A stretch of DNA of 64,000 nt from Sphingosinicella sp. BN140058 (lineage in GTDB: Bacteria; Pseudomonadota; Alphaproteobacteria; Sphingomonadales; Sphingomonadaceae). This document shows, one piece after another, positions 1-8,029 of the stretch. The position numbers and the translations under genes were made by a program. Position 1 is the first letter of the stretch. Every line of letters starts with the position of its first letter. The notes below the pieces were generated by a model. It had not been told where the DNA came from. It did not search any database and saw only the letters and a program-made list of their open reading frames with translations. Location of the stretch: assembly GCF_004135585.1 (NCBI RefSeq), contig NZ_CP035501.1, positions 669,001 to 733,000 on the forward strand, written 5' to 3'.

Positions 1-20
1 CTGCGACCCATATCGGACAT
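1..20 (+). repeat. Tail of dispersed ~140-bp repeat (copy 1, partial)
   Basis: The window opens with the 3' end of the repeat family described at 570-712: a GACCCA block followed by TATCGGACAT, which matches the terminal block of other copies (GACCCATTCCGGACAT at 697-712). Only the last 20 bases are inside the window, so the cassette-like array probably continues to the left. Confidence 0.6.
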
Positions 21-54
21 TGACGGTCGACCCGCGCGCGTATCTTGTACGTCC

Positions 55-567
55 ATGCCCTCCATGATCGAAGCGCTGCCCCTTTCGACATTGGAGTTGC
101 TGAATGATCTCTGCATCGGAAAGCCAGACCCGTCGAATGCCCGGCGCTGGGCAGGTGACATATTGGCGACGGGGATCTCGTCAGACGCGTTGATCGAAAC
201 AGCTCTGCTCCGAGATGATGAGTGGCAGCGCGCAGGAGAGTTGGTCCACCAAGCTTTGGAGGATGGAGGCATACTCAAAGAACCGCGCTGGCAAATTGCA
301 TTGACGTTCTTGCGCCTCCTCATGCGCGCCTACCTCGACGCCGCCATAACGGCGGAGGAGTTCAGCGACCGGTTCGAGCACGCTTACGCTGATCAGCCCT
401 CTGCCGAAGGCATTCCGGAGGCTGTCGAGCTGCCGCTCAGAAGCGTCTACAAGGCGGCCGTGATGTACTCTCCTTTTCCCCGAGATCGCACGGAGTACCC
501 CGCCTACATCGGTGACGACCAAATGCACGAGATCACCCGACTGGCCGCGGGGCAACTGACGGGCTGA
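55..567 (+). CDS. Hypothetical protein, weakly colicin-immunity-like
   Basis: A 170-residue soluble protein with no signal peptide or membrane segment. Its middle (about residues 85-110, containing RLLMRAYLDAAITAEEFSD) resembles the helical 'short linker then AEEF' pattern of colicin D/cloacin-type immunity proteins, but this is pattern recognition only and no function is assigned. It could also start at the second Met (position 64). It is the first gene of a run in which single genes alternate with a ~140-bp repeat; a repeat copy begins 2 bases after its stop codon. Confidence 0.6.
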   Translation: MPSMIEALPLSTLELLNDLCIGKPDPSNARRWAGDILATGISSDALIETALLRDDEWQRAGELVHQALEDGGILKEPRWQIALTFLRLLMRAYLDAAITAEEFSDRFEHAYADQPSAEGIPEAVELPLRSVYKAAVMYSPFPRDRTEYPAYIGDDQMHEITRLAAGQLTG

Positions 568-569
568 CC

Positions 570-712
570 GTCTCCATTCCACCCGAGTCTGCTGTTGCCG
601 TCTCGATCGAGAGCCTCGGCGGCGAACGTCCGGTTGCGCGCGACAGGCGGACGTTCGGGCCTGGCCGAGACCGCCCGGGCTCCTACAGCCGCCTGCGACC
701 CATTCCGGACAT
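570..712 (+). repeat. Dispersed ~140-bp cassette-type repeat, copy 2
   Basis: This copy starts with a TTCCACCC block (577-584), then GCTGTTGCCGT, an inner arm GGCGAACGTCCGG matched by a downstream GACGTTCG arm, and ends with GACCCATTCCGGACAT. Start and end blocks are roughly inverted (TGTC.. against ..GGACA). It lies directly behind the gene ending at 567. Confidence 0.75.
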
Positions 713-860
713 AAGAATGGACGCGTAGCCAACTTGAATGACCGGATTGCAACTCGAGCGTCATAGGGGCGCCGACCGCGGGAACAGCATCGGGCCGCGT
801 CATCTCATGTTCTCTGACCCTCTCCCAGAGGAGCCAAGCGCACGACGGCATCAAGTCCTC

Positions 861-1334
861 TCAGCTTTTTCGCAGCCGGTATCGTGCCGTCTCGCGTATC
901 GGAGTTCTCCACAATCGTGTTATGGCTTCGATCTCTATAAAATTTTCCGAGTAACTGCCGTGTCGTTCGATTGGGATGTTGCGGATATCACCATCGGGGG
1001 TATCGCACGTCATCCGCACACTGAAAGACCCGCCTCCGATCGACACGCTCTTGTCGCGACAATCGCCATCGTCGCGGGCGACAAGCTCCTCAAAAGCCTG
1101 CCGATTGGACGCATCGACCCACATGTCGATCTTGTCGCTCCTTTGTGAGCCCTCCCGCACGATGTCGTACTGGCCAGCCTTGGGAAACCCGTTGGCGCTG
1201 TTTCCACCCGACGCCGCAGGCGGGGCCGCCGCGCTGCCGCTCGGACCGTTCCCCGGTGAACCGGGATGTAATGTCGATCCCAGATACCCTGCTCCGACCA
1301 CGAGGGCTCCAGCAAACAGCAGCAAACCCCTCAT
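861..1334 (-). CDS. Secreted or membrane-anchored hypothetical protein (DUF3617-like)
   Basis: 157 residues starting at the ATG preceded by GGAGG (about 7 bases upstream), in preference to an ATG 18 bases further out. An N-terminal hydrophobic segment (residues 4-20) is followed by a Gly/Pro/Ala/Ser-rich linker (20-48) and a small domain with two cysteines (DGDC and RMTCDT) and a G-Q-Y-D start. The arrangement recalls DUF3617-type periplasmic proteins; the match is by eye and weak. It is a lone gene between two repeat copies, on the strand opposite to the repeats. Confidence 0.65.
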   Translation of the reverse strand: MRGLLLFAGALVVGAGYLGSTLHPGSPGNGPSGSAAAPPAASGGNSANGFPKAGQYDIVREGSQRSDKIDMWVDASNRQAFEELVARDDGDCRDKSVSIGGGSFSVRMTCDTPDGDIRNIPIERHGSYSENFIEIEAITRLWRTPIRETARYRLRKS

Positions 1335-1494
1335 CTGTGATCCTCCGTTCATTGATCGCGCTGGCTAACTCAGAACTGGTAAAGGATTGCCGACCAACGA
1401 TCGTGCGCCGGAGCGGCTCGGCCATCATTCGCTTGTGGCAGATAGCGGGCGTCCGCATTCGAGCGGCGAAGGTGGTGCCGATCGAGCGTCGTTT

Positions 1495-1640
1495 ACGTCT
1501 GCAACCCACCTGATTCAGCTGTTGCGGTCGAGAGCCGGCGCCGGCACGGGCGACGTCCTCTTTTGCCAAGCGGGCGGATGACCGCGCCGCCACCGTCTGG
1601 ACCGCTGTGCTACAGAGCGAATTGACCCTTCCACGACATT
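1495..1640 (+). repeat. Dispersed ~140-bp cassette-type repeat, copy 3 (degenerate)
   Basis: The 5' block is present as CAACCCACC followed by CAGCTGTTGCGGTCGAGAG; the middle is diverged; the 3' end reads TTGACCCTTCCACGACATT, matching the GACCCATTCCGGACAT terminal block of other copies. It is the most diverged full-length copy and lies between a minus-strand and a plus-strand gene. Confidence 0.55.
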
Positions 1641-1786
1641 CGCGCTGCGACTATCCGTCACGGCGCGCATCCGACCCGATGAAGACGCTTGCTAGAAGGG
1701 CAAGCGGGCGACGGGGCAAACGCGCGTGAGGGGCATGGGTCCGTGGGCGATTCAGGTCATGCTATTCCTCGCTGCAGGGGAAGGTA

Positions 1787-2257
1787 ATGGATACATATAC
1801 GCCCAGATCGTATCAGGACTTGAAAGCCAGGAGCGTCGTCCTTGCGGCTGGAATAGAGGCGCTCACGCCGAAGCTTCCTCCTCCGGGGGAGTGGTGTCCA
1901 TTCGAGGTAAAATGGGCCTTCCTCCCCTACGCTCGCCGTGATCCTGAAGACGAGGAGTATACTGTTGCCTGCTTTGAGCAGATGCGGAATTACCTGAAGG
2001 AGATATTTCCGGGCTTTTCCGCCTCGCTGATGGGCGAGGATTCCGAATTGACCTTCTGGGTATGGGAAAACGTCCGCCCAAACGTCCGGTGGGTCAACGA
2101 GCGCATTCCGCAGATGTATTTGCTTGCGCGGCTGTGCAACTGCCACTTAGAGGGCTGGACGTACGAAGACGATAGCGCCTGGGAATTTGGTCTAAGCAAG
2201 CTCATCGACGAAGCGGGGTTCGACAAGTTTTACTTGAGGCCAGGACAGGGGAGTTAA
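1787..2257 (+). CDS. Hypothetical cytoplasmic protein
   Basis: 156 residues, acidic, rich in aromatic residues (many Trp, Tyr and Phe), with no signal peptide. The C-terminal half contains a LARLCNCHLEGWTYED stretch that faintly recalls the 'YDGWE' region of RraB-like ribonuclease E inhibitor domains, but the resemblance is too weak for a name. The AAGGTA just before the ATG is a plausible ribosome-binding site. GC content looks lower than that of the core genes further right, suggesting an accessory origin. Confidence 0.6.
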   Translation: MDTYTPRSYQDLKARSVVLAAGIEALTPKLPPPGEWCPFEVKWAFLPYARRDPEDEEYTVACFEQMRNYLKEIFPGFSASLMGEDSELTFWVWENVRPNVRWVNERIPQMYLLARLCNCHLEGWTYEDDSAWEFGLSKLIDEAGFDKFYLRPGQGS

Positions 2258-2324
2258 GCACGCGTCCCAACCTCATCAGCGCAGCCCCGCTAGTGCAGGT
2301 CCTATCCCTAACGACGGAGTGGGA

Positions 2325-2469
2325 TGTCTCACTTCCACCCTCCCCGGCTGTTCCCGGCGCGATCACCAGGCGACTCTGCGAAGGTCCGCTTCCGCGCGGC
2401 ACCCTGACGTTCGCCGCCGGCGTGCGCCATGCGGGGACCTAGGACGTGCTCCGACCCAATTTGGACACT
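2325..2469 (+). repeat. Dispersed ~140-bp cassette-type repeat, copy 4
   Basis: Starts TGTCTCACTTCCACCC, continues with CGGCTGTTCCCGGCGCGATC, has the CTGACGTTCGCCGCC arm, and ends CCGACCCAATTTGGACACT. The inverted ends (TGTC.. and ..GGACA) are clear in this copy. It stands between convergent genes ending at 2257 and 2474. Confidence 0.75.
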
Positions 2470-2473
2470 CCGA

Positions 2474-3091
2474 CTAGTAGCCTGCTCTATCAGGTTTCAA
2501 GCCTGCGAGAGACGTCACGAATTCGATCAGCGGTTCCAACTTGCGCGGCCGATTGCAGCTGATGCTCACAGACGAGAACCGGTAGCCGGCGGGTTCAGTC
2601 CGCTCCATATCGAGCGTCTGGCAGTGGAGGAATATCTCCTCACCGTCCCAGGTTCCGGTCTCAAACTTCCAAACGTCGGACGTGGCGGCGAGATCATTGA
2701 GGCGCCGCACGTCAGCAAGCGAAACCGTTCGTGCACGTTTTTTCTCGACCTTGTAGGTTCGATCGCCAGCAGGAAGGATCGTCTTGCGCTCGATCCTTCC
2801 CGTGCCGTCTGCGAGCTCGATGAAATCGATCACGCGCACATAGCGGAGATGGCCGTCAGTGAAAGTGAAGCGCACCTGCTGGCGAGCGCGATTACCGATC
2901 ATGCCTTTCCAGAGCGGCTTCTCACCCGCGCCACGAAGGAAGCAGTCAGACCAGCCCGCATAGGGAAGATCTTGAACCTCTGCGGGAAACATGCCGCACC
3001 GCCCTACCGCCGAGGCAGGCTCGCGATCGAGAGCCCAGGCGGAAGCCGCCGTCATAGCGGAGAGGATCCCCAGAAATACGCTCAGCTTCAT
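2474..3091 (-). CDS. Secreted hypothetical protein
   Basis: 205 residues with a clear Sec signal peptide (MKLSVFLGILSAMTAASAWA, cleavage near residue 20). The mature part has four cysteines (RCGMF, DCFL, LHCQT, ISCNR), consistent with two disulfides in the periplasm, and no recognised domain. It lies on the minus strand between two plus-oriented repeat copies; its stop is only a few bases from the repeat that ends at 2469. Confidence 0.65.
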   Translation of the reverse strand: MKLSVFLGILSAMTAASAWALDREPASAVGRCGMFPAEVQDLPYAGWSDCFLRGAGEKPLWKGMIGNRARQQVRFTFTDGHLRYVRVIDFIELADGTGRIERKTILPAGDRTYKVEKKRARTVSLADVRRLNDLAATSDVWKFETGTWDGEEIFLHCQTLDMERTEPAGYRFSSVSISCNRPRKLEPLIEFVTSLAGLKPDRAGY

Positions 3092-3111
3092 GTCGGCAGC
3101 TTACCATCCGA

Positions 3112-3256
3112 ATGTCGCGTTTCCACCCTCCCCGGCTGTTCCCGGCGCGATCGAGCGGCGCCGCGACGAAGGTCCGGTTACGCGCGCCAGGCCGACGTTC
3201 GCGCCGCCGCGGGCGCGATCACCGCGCCACAGCGCGGATCGACCCAAAGCGGTCGT
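3112..3256 (+). repeat. Dispersed ~140-bp cassette-type repeat, copy 5
   Basis: Contains TGTCGCGTTTCCACCC, CGGCTGTTCCCGGCGCGATC, GGTCCGGTTACGCGCG and CCGACGTTCGCGCCGC, then CGACCCAAAGCGGTC. It is nearly identical to the copy at 6775-6916 across most of its length. A second partial end motif, ATATCGGACAT, occurs at 3281-3291, possibly the scar of another copy. Confidence 0.75.
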
Positions 3257-3363
3257 AGCTCGGCGAAAGGTTGAGGCCTGATATCGGACATCCCTCGGGT
3301 CCTACTTTTGGGCTGGACCTGGCCGCTCACGGAAGATCTATGGCTCGGGAGCAGCTCGAAAGC

Positions 3364-4704
3364 TCAGCCGCCTTCTATGGTCAGCCACGCGCGGGAGAAA
3401 TCGCGCCTTGCGAGGTCGCTTGTTGCGATCCAAAAGCCGCAATGGTCGATGTCGCCCCACTGCCATCCCAGCGCGCTGTCGCTCGCAAGCTGGAGCAGGC
3501 CTACGATCGGATCGTCGCGATGCGCTGGTGGCTGCCAGGTGCGCGCATAGCCGAGCATCCGAGATGCCCGCAGCCTGTCGAGGCTGAATGGTCTGAATGC
3601 GAACGCCATGGAATCGTAGAATTGCGGCGTGATGCGCGCCGCGTTCTCGGTTTCCCCGGCCCAGCATCGTATCGTCGCCAGCATTGAAAGAAAGACCAGC
3701 CTGCTCGCATCATCGCTGAGCGGCCTATCGTCTCCTGAAAGCCGCACGGAGCGAAGCCAGGCGCGGAAAGTACCGCGATCCTGTTCCTCGACGGGCGCGT
3801 TACCGTGAACGGCGGCGTCGCGGTTCAGCCACGCATTGGCCTCGCCCCAAAGGCGCGCGACAAATTGCGCTTCTGGGTAGGGACAGATGTCCAGCTGGCG
3901 CAGGAGAAAGCGCGCGGCGTATCGGATCGTGAGCCAGTGCTGCGGATAAGTCGCCGCGCCGTTCTCGGCATGAAAGAAGATCTCCCGGCCCGCACTCTTG
4001 TCTTGGCCCCTTGTGCCGGCGAGATCCGGAATAGCGATACCGATTGCACGCGCGATGGCCCTTTCGCGGCGCTGCACAAGGGCCTCGGAATAGCGGCGCT
4101 GGCGCGCCTGGTCGCACGGCCACGCCGACAAGCAGGGTTTTTCCAATTGGGAACTCATCGGCGCGCGCGGGCCGGAGGCATCCGACTCCTCGACTGCCTG
4201 TGGAAGCGCGTCGGGCCAATCGTCTGATGCCAGCGGCTCGATCGGCCATTCGACGTGCAAGGACGGAGCATTTTCCCCAACCCGCATGATGTTGCCCCAT
4301 GCCCCATGCGGACTGTTTCTCCCACCAATCGGCGGGAGATCCGAAGGAGCTTGCCGCAGGGGTGTGGAGGCAGAGACCTCTGGTACATGTAAGACCCGGC
4401 AAACGTCCGCGGGCGAGCTCTCATGATCCCAGAGATGATGATCATTCTCCCGGCCAAAGAAGAACAGCACCCCGCGGTTCGGCAGAGCGCTTGGGTTAGG
4501 AAGATCGGCGCAGTCGATTTGCGCCAGAAAGTGGAGCGGGATCCCCCCCGGCGTGCGAGGCCACTCGATCTCCGTCGGAAGTCGTGGAAGTCCCCCGAAC
4601 TTCGAATTGGTGCGGCGGGCGCGGTGTGGCGGATAAGGCCGATGGAGAAGAATGGCGTCGCAGCGGTAGCGACGAAAGATGCATTCGAACTCGTCTTCGC
4701 TCAT
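3364..4704 (-). CDS. YwqG family protein (DUF1963)
   Basis: 446 residues. The N-terminal block with SKFGGLPRLP (about residue 34) and the following LHFLAQIDCADLP and GVLFFFGR stretches are the hallmark of the YwqG/DUF1963 fold, and the C-terminus (GDIDHCGFWI, then DFSRAWLTIEG) matches the usual end of the family. It is longer than a typical YwqG protein because of a long middle region (about 150-300) without recognised domains. YwqG-like proteins are frequently found among immunity or defence cargo, but their biochemical role is unknown. It is the largest gene of the repeat-bounded run. Confidence 0.75.
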   Translation of the reverse strand: MSEDEFECIFRRYRCDAILLHRPYPPHRARRTNSKFGGLPRLPTEIEWPRTPGGIPLHFLAQIDCADLPNPSALPNRGVLFFFGRENDHHLWDHESSPADVCRVLHVPEVSASTPLRQAPSDLPPIGGRNSPHGAWGNIMRVGENAPSLHVEWPIEPLASDDWPDALPQAVEESDASGPRAPMSSQLEKPCLSAWPCDQARQRRYSEALVQRRERAIARAIGIAIPDLAGTRGQDKSAGREIFFHAENGAATYPQHWLTIRYAARFLLRQLDICPYPEAQFVARLWGEANAWLNRDAAVHGNAPVEEQDRGTFRAWLRSVRLSGDDRPLSDDASRLVFLSMLATIRCWAGETENAARITPQFYDSMAFAFRPFSLDRLRASRMLGYARTWQPPAHRDDPIVGLLQLASDSALGWQWGDIDHCGFWIATSDLARRDFSRAWLTIEGG

Positions 4705-5008
4705 ATCCAGTGGCTACCGCACGGATCTGCATTCCTCAACAAGTCCGCGACCCCAAGCGGGCATCGAGGTATCGTCCAATGCTTCGCGCCATCGCGACGC
4801 AGCCTCAGGCCGGTTTTCGGCACATACGCTGCTCAAGCCGTGCCGCAGTATGCGGCGCCCCGTCGAACGTCGGCTTGCCCGCAGCCGACCGATTGTTCTT
4901 TGTTGGAACCTCACATTCATGTCAGTACCGCCGAACATGAGAAGTGGTGTTAAGCTCGGCCCGCTGGCTCATCCAAGCTTCGGCCGAAGGCATCTTGCGG
5001 CTACAGGA
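4705..5008. other. Non-coding stretch upstream of the YwqG gene
   Basis: About 300 bases between the minus-strand YwqG start and the next repeat copy. Short frames cross it on both strands but none has protein-like composition or a convincing ribosome-binding site. It presumably carries the YwqG promoter; no clear hexamers were identified. Confidence 0.4.
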
Positions 5009-5155
5009 ATGTCTCGAATCCACCCGAATGAGCTGTGCCCATTGGCGATGAACGCGGCGGCGGCCAATGTCCGCTCCCGCGCGGCAGCCTGACGTTCGCG
5101 CCGGGACGCGGGCCAGATCGGGACGGTAGGCCGGCTCGGCCCCGTAGCCAACATT
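5009..5155 (+). repeat. Dispersed ~140-bp cassette-type repeat, copy 6
   Basis: Starts TGTCTCGAATCCACCC, has a GCGGCGGCCAATGTCCGC arm and GCGGCAGCCTGACGTTCGCG, and ends with CCCGTAGCCAACATT, a diverged form of the usual GACCCATTCCGGACAT. It immediately precedes the gene starting at 5190. Confidence 0.7.
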
Positions 5156-5189
5156 GGCGTTCCGCGTCCTGTTGGCTATCCAGACGGGC

Positions 5190-5810
5190 ATGACAGCCAG
5201 AGAGATCGAGACGCTCCGAGAGGATATCGCCAGAGCGGAAGCCGAGCTCGATGCATCCGTACGCCGGCTAGCGGGAAAGCGCACCGGCGGGGAGATGGAG
5301 GCGTATGAGGCCGCCTTTCAACAACTGCTGAACGCCGAACGCAAGTTGGCAACGGCCGAAGCTCGCCCGCACGCAGTCGCGGAGACGATGTCTCTCCTTT
5401 GGGATGTTGGCGCACCCCTTCCAACGCTCATTCAATCGGACAATGACGCGCATTTACTCTTCCTTCTCTCCGATGACGAAAGCGCCGTTGGGTTAGTCCG
5501 CTTTGATGGTTGCTCCGCCACCCTGTTTGGAAACCCCGGCGACGAGACATTCCCTGGGCATCCGCTACATGGAAGCGGCTTTGAGCCATACAGAGCGATG
5601 CGCGTGATAAACTCGCCATGGATCGATCAGCTGCGGCGGATCGACTCGGTTCATCCAAGGCACAACGAAGCTTCGTTTGCCGAGCTCAACCACTTCATCT
5701 TCCCGTTCCATGATACGACCTTCGAATGTGTCGCGCGATCGTACGCGGCCTCACGAGTACCTGGTCGGCTGAGTGATGCAGTGAAAGCAGTCGTCGACCA
5801 GCTCTTCTAA
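5190..5810 (+). CDS. Hypothetical protein with N-terminal coiled coil
   Basis: 206 residues from the ATG at 5190; an upstream start at 5154 would run into the preceding repeat and is less likely. Residues 1-60 are highly charged and Ala/Glu/Arg-rich with heptad-like spacing, suggesting a coiled coil. The rest is a soluble alpha/beta-looking domain (LLFLLSDDESAVGLVRFDG and following) without a family I can name. The gene is bracketed tightly by two repeat copies, the second starting right at its stop codon. Confidence 0.6.
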   Translation: MTAREIETLREDIARAEAELDASVRRLAGKRTGGEMEAYEAAFQQLLNAERKLATAEARPHAVAETMSLLWDVGAPLPTLIQSDNDAHLLFLLSDDESAVGLVRFDGCSATLFGNPGDETFPGHPLHGSGFEPYRAMRVINSPWIDQLRRIDSVHPRHNEASFAELNHFIFPFHDTTFECVARSYAASRVPGRLSDAVKAVVDQLF

Positions 5811-5954
5811 GGTCCGATTTCCACCCGATGCGGCTGTCCCCGGGCGATCACGGGCCGCGGCGGCGAACGTCCGGTCTCGCGTGGTAGCCTGCCATCGGCG
5901 CCATCATTCCGCGTGATCGGGACGTTGAACCGCGTCCGACCCTAAGCGGACCTT
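5811..5954 (+). repeat. Dispersed ~140-bp cassette-type repeat, copy 7
   Basis: Begins directly at the stop codon of the preceding gene with GGTCCGATTTCCACCC, then CGGCTGTCCCCGGGCGATC, GGCGAACGTCCGGT, and ends CCGACCCTAAGCGGACCTT. Ends are inverted (GTCCG against CGGAC). Confidence 0.75.
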
Positions 5955-6032
5955 GCGAGCGAGGACAGGCGGCAAGCGCCCCTCGGAAACACTGACCTTC
6001 CGAACGCTGTCGCGGAATGGTAAGCGTTGGTG

Positions 6033-6479
6033 ATGCCGAGCCGCCTTCAACTCGCAAAGAATGCCGCTCGGGCAATCACCGTTGCTATCGCGACAGCAGT
6101 TTTTCTGGTTTCGACCTACACCTTGTGCGAGGGGCTGCTTGCAGGTTGTGGGTCTGGAAAGTGCCTGTTGCCATTAAGCGTGGGCATTCAGATAGCCGCA
6201 CTGATTTCGCTTTTTTACTCTCTGCTTATCGCGGCATTTGCGCTCCCGGGATGGCTACTGCTTCAAAGACTTGGTTTGGGAAATTGGCAGAGCGCAGTCG
6301 CCGTTGGTTTCCTTGGGCCCGTGGCCGTTTGGCTATTCACTGGGTCTTACGACTTCAGCGTCTGGGCCGTCGCGTACACCGGGCTTCCCTACGCCCTCTG
6401 TGGTGCCGTTGCTGGTTTCGCAGCCTGGGTGACCAGTTCTCGCGCCTCAACGAATGGCAGTTCCCGCGCCGGCGCCTGA
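6033..6479 (+). CDS. Small multipass membrane protein
   Basis: 148 residues with about four hydrophobic segments (near residues 15-35, 48-75, 82-103 and 110-130) and three or four cysteines near the first loop (CEGLL, GCGSGKC). The last ten residues (SRASTNGSSR and onward) are encoded by sequence resembling the repeat family, so the C-terminus may have been redefined by repeat insertion. Function unknown. Bounded by repeats on both sides. Confidence 0.55.
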   Translation: MPSRLQLAKNAARAITVAIATAVFLVSTYTLCEGLLAGCGSGKCLLPLSVGIQIAALISLFYSLLIAAFALPGWLLLQRLGLGNWQSAVAVGFLGPVAVWLFTGSYDFSVWAVAYTGLPYALCGAVAGFAAWVTSSRASTNGSSRAGA

Positions 6480-6537
6480 CGCTGTGATGACGGGCGCCCC
6501 CACGCCGGCTACAGCGCGCATCCTCCCATCGCGGCAA
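6437..6537 (+). repeat. Dispersed cassette-type repeat, copy 8 (partial)
   Basis: A truncated and diverged copy: CAACGAATGGCAGTTCCCGC, GCGCCTGACGC and GGCTACAGCGCGCATC can be aligned with the middle and 3' half of the other copies, but the terminal blocks are not clear. It overlaps the 3' end of the membrane-protein gene by about 40 bases. Confidence 0.4.
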
Positions 6538-6562
6538 CGCGATCTTCAAGCCATGTTGAAGC

Positions 6563-6775
6563 GTGCCGACCATCTACATGCCCCTGCTGAACGAAGGCGT
6601 AGACGTGTGGCGTTCAGTCGAGGCGACGCACCTATCAGGTGACGCCTACCAAGTGGGTGGAAAGGTTCCAGAAGGTGAGGAATGGACGTTTGCACCGGGA
6701 ACCCTTGTCCGATGCGAACGGAAGACGTTCAGCAGCGGCGGCGCAGGCCTCGCGGCCATCGAGGTCGCGAGCTAA
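6563..6775 (+). CDS. Small conserved-looking hypothetical protein
   Basis: 70 residues from a GTG start (VPTIYMPLLNEG). The composition is that of a real small soluble beta-rich protein: a VDVWRSVEATHL block, then a GKVPEGEEWTFAPGTLVRC block. Proteins of this pattern occur as lone hypotheticals in sphingomonads as far as I recall. A repeat copy starts at its stop codon. The start codon is uncertain because no strong ribosome-binding site precedes it. Confidence 0.55.
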   Translation: MPTIYMPLLNEGVDVWRSVEATHLSGDAYQVGGKVPEGEEWTFAPGTLVRCERKTFSSGGAGLAAIEVAS

Positions 6776-6916
6776 GTCCGGAATCCACCTCGCCGGCCGT
6801 TCCCTGCGCGATCGAGCGGCGCCGCGACGAAGGTCCGGTTACGCGCGCCAGACCGACGTTCGCGCCGCCGCGGGTGCGATCACCACGCTACGGCGCGGAT
6901 CGACCCATTCCGGACT
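6775..6916 (+). repeat. Dispersed ~140-bp cassette-type repeat, copy 9
   Basis: Begins at the stop codon of the preceding gene with AGTCCGGAATCCACC and ends CGACCCATTCCGGACTC. Its internal part is almost the same, base for base, as the copy at 3112-3256, which suggests recent duplication or gene conversion between the two. Confidence 0.8.
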
Positions 6917-6931
6917 CTCGGCACGCTGAAA

Positions 6932-7480
6932 TCAATCAGCACTGACGTGCAGATACCAGCCTTCGTCAATGGCTCGGTAGGCGTCGAACCACGTATCGGT
7001 GACGTACCCAGCCTTGTCATAAGGGGTATCGAGGCTGCGAATGGGAGGGTTCGGAGGTGCTTGGCCGAGCCATTTAATTTCTTTCAATGAACCGCTAATC
7101 CCGATGCCCGCCGTGCTTACAACGAACGACACCGATACCCATCGCTTGGCAGACTTGGAACGGTACGGGATAATCGTCTCGATCCCGAGCTGCTCGAAGA
7201 GGATACGGTACGCTGCACGATGGGATTCGGGCAGTGAAGGGTAACCGTCGAGAGTGTCAGGCTCAATCCGCTCCCGCTGCTCCGCGTCTTGTAGAGCAAA
7301 GTCCCTGGCCTGCTCGAATGCTGCTCGATGGTCACGGAACCTGCTGATGAGCTCATCGTCACCTGGATGGCGAGCTGTGCCGCATGCGGCCAGAAGCATC
7401 GACGTTATTACAATCAAGGATTTGAACACTACGGGCCTGCCGGCGCGCCTTCGTCGAAACCTCAGCAGATCAATCGTCAC
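6932..7480 (-). CDS. Hypothetical lipoprotein
   Basis: 182 residues with an N-terminal hydrophobic segment ending in a lipobox (LLAAC, Cys near residue 33), so probably membrane-anchored after processing. If translation starts at an internal codon nearer the hydrophobic segment, the leader would have a more usual length. The mature domain (about 150 residues, with RWVSVSFVVSTAGIGISGS in the middle) is not recognised. It sits between two plus-oriented repeats on the minus strand. Confidence 0.6.
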   Translation of the reverse strand: MTIDLLRFRRRRAGRPVVFKSLIVITSMLLAACGTARHPGDDELISRFRDHRAAFEQARDFALQDAEQRERIEPDTLDGYPSLPESHRAAYRILFEQLGIETIIPYRSKSAKRWVSVSFVVSTAGIGISGSLKEIKWLGQAPPNPPIRSLDTPYDKAGYVTDTWFDAYRAIDEGWYLHVSAD

Positions 7481-7549
7481 CCGCGCCTCCGCCTATCACC
7501 GCTTTTCGAACCTGCTCTAGCGCCCCGATATGCAGGTCCAATGCAGACC

Positions 7550-7692
7550 ATGTCTGACTTCCACCCTGATCGGCTGTTGTCGGCGCGATCCTCCACGGCA
7601 GCGGCGAACGTAAGCTATCGCGCGGCAATCTGACGTTGGCAGTGGGCATGCTCCAGATCGGGAGCTACGACGTGCTCCGGCCCTTGGTCGAC
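7550..7692 (+). repeat. Dispersed ~140-bp cassette-type repeat, copy 10
   Basis: Starts TGTCTGACTTCCACCC, then CGGCTGTTGTCGGCGCGATC, GGCAGCGGCGAACGTAAGC, GCGGCAATCTGACGTTGGC, and ends CTCCGGCCCTTGGTCG. Start block and inner arms are well kept; the last block is diverged. Confidence 0.7.
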
Positions 7693-7703
7693 TTACCCGC
7701 CAG

Positions 7704-7994
7704 CTACTGAACGATGATCCCGCCTTCAGTGTTGGGGGCGACGAATAGCCCCAGATCAAGGCGCTCGGCTCCCTGAGCCGCTAGGTAGACGACCTCACCG
7801 GACAGGAGTTCGCCAACGGCACCGGATAGGCTCTCCATCGAGACATCGATTCCGCACACCCAGGCACATGGCCCGGCCTCAGAGCAGCCTACATCGCGAA
7901 GACTGTCGCCGATCCTTCCCGCCCTCTGCTGGTCGGCTATCACCACGATAAGCCGCCTTTGATCCATTCGGACGCGAAAAAACTCGGGGTTCAT
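7704..7994 (-). CDS. Small hypothetical protein
   Basis: 96 residues. The start is set at the ATG at 7994 because AAGGAG lies six bases upstream; an earlier in-frame ATG at 8018 lacks one. The protein begins MNPEFFRVRMDQRRLIVVIA, has three cysteines in the middle (VGC, GPC, WVC) and ends in a compact hydrophobic domain. No family recognised. It is the last single gene of the repeat-bounded series. Confidence 0.55.
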   Translation of the reverse strand: MNPEFFRVRMDQRRLIVVIADQQRAGRIGDSLRDVGCSEAGPCAWVCGIDVSMESLSGAVGELLSGEVVYLAAQGAERLDLGLFVAPNTEGGIIVQ

Positions 7995-8029
7995 GCAGGG
8001 CTCCTTCGAGACCAACATGGCAACCTGAG

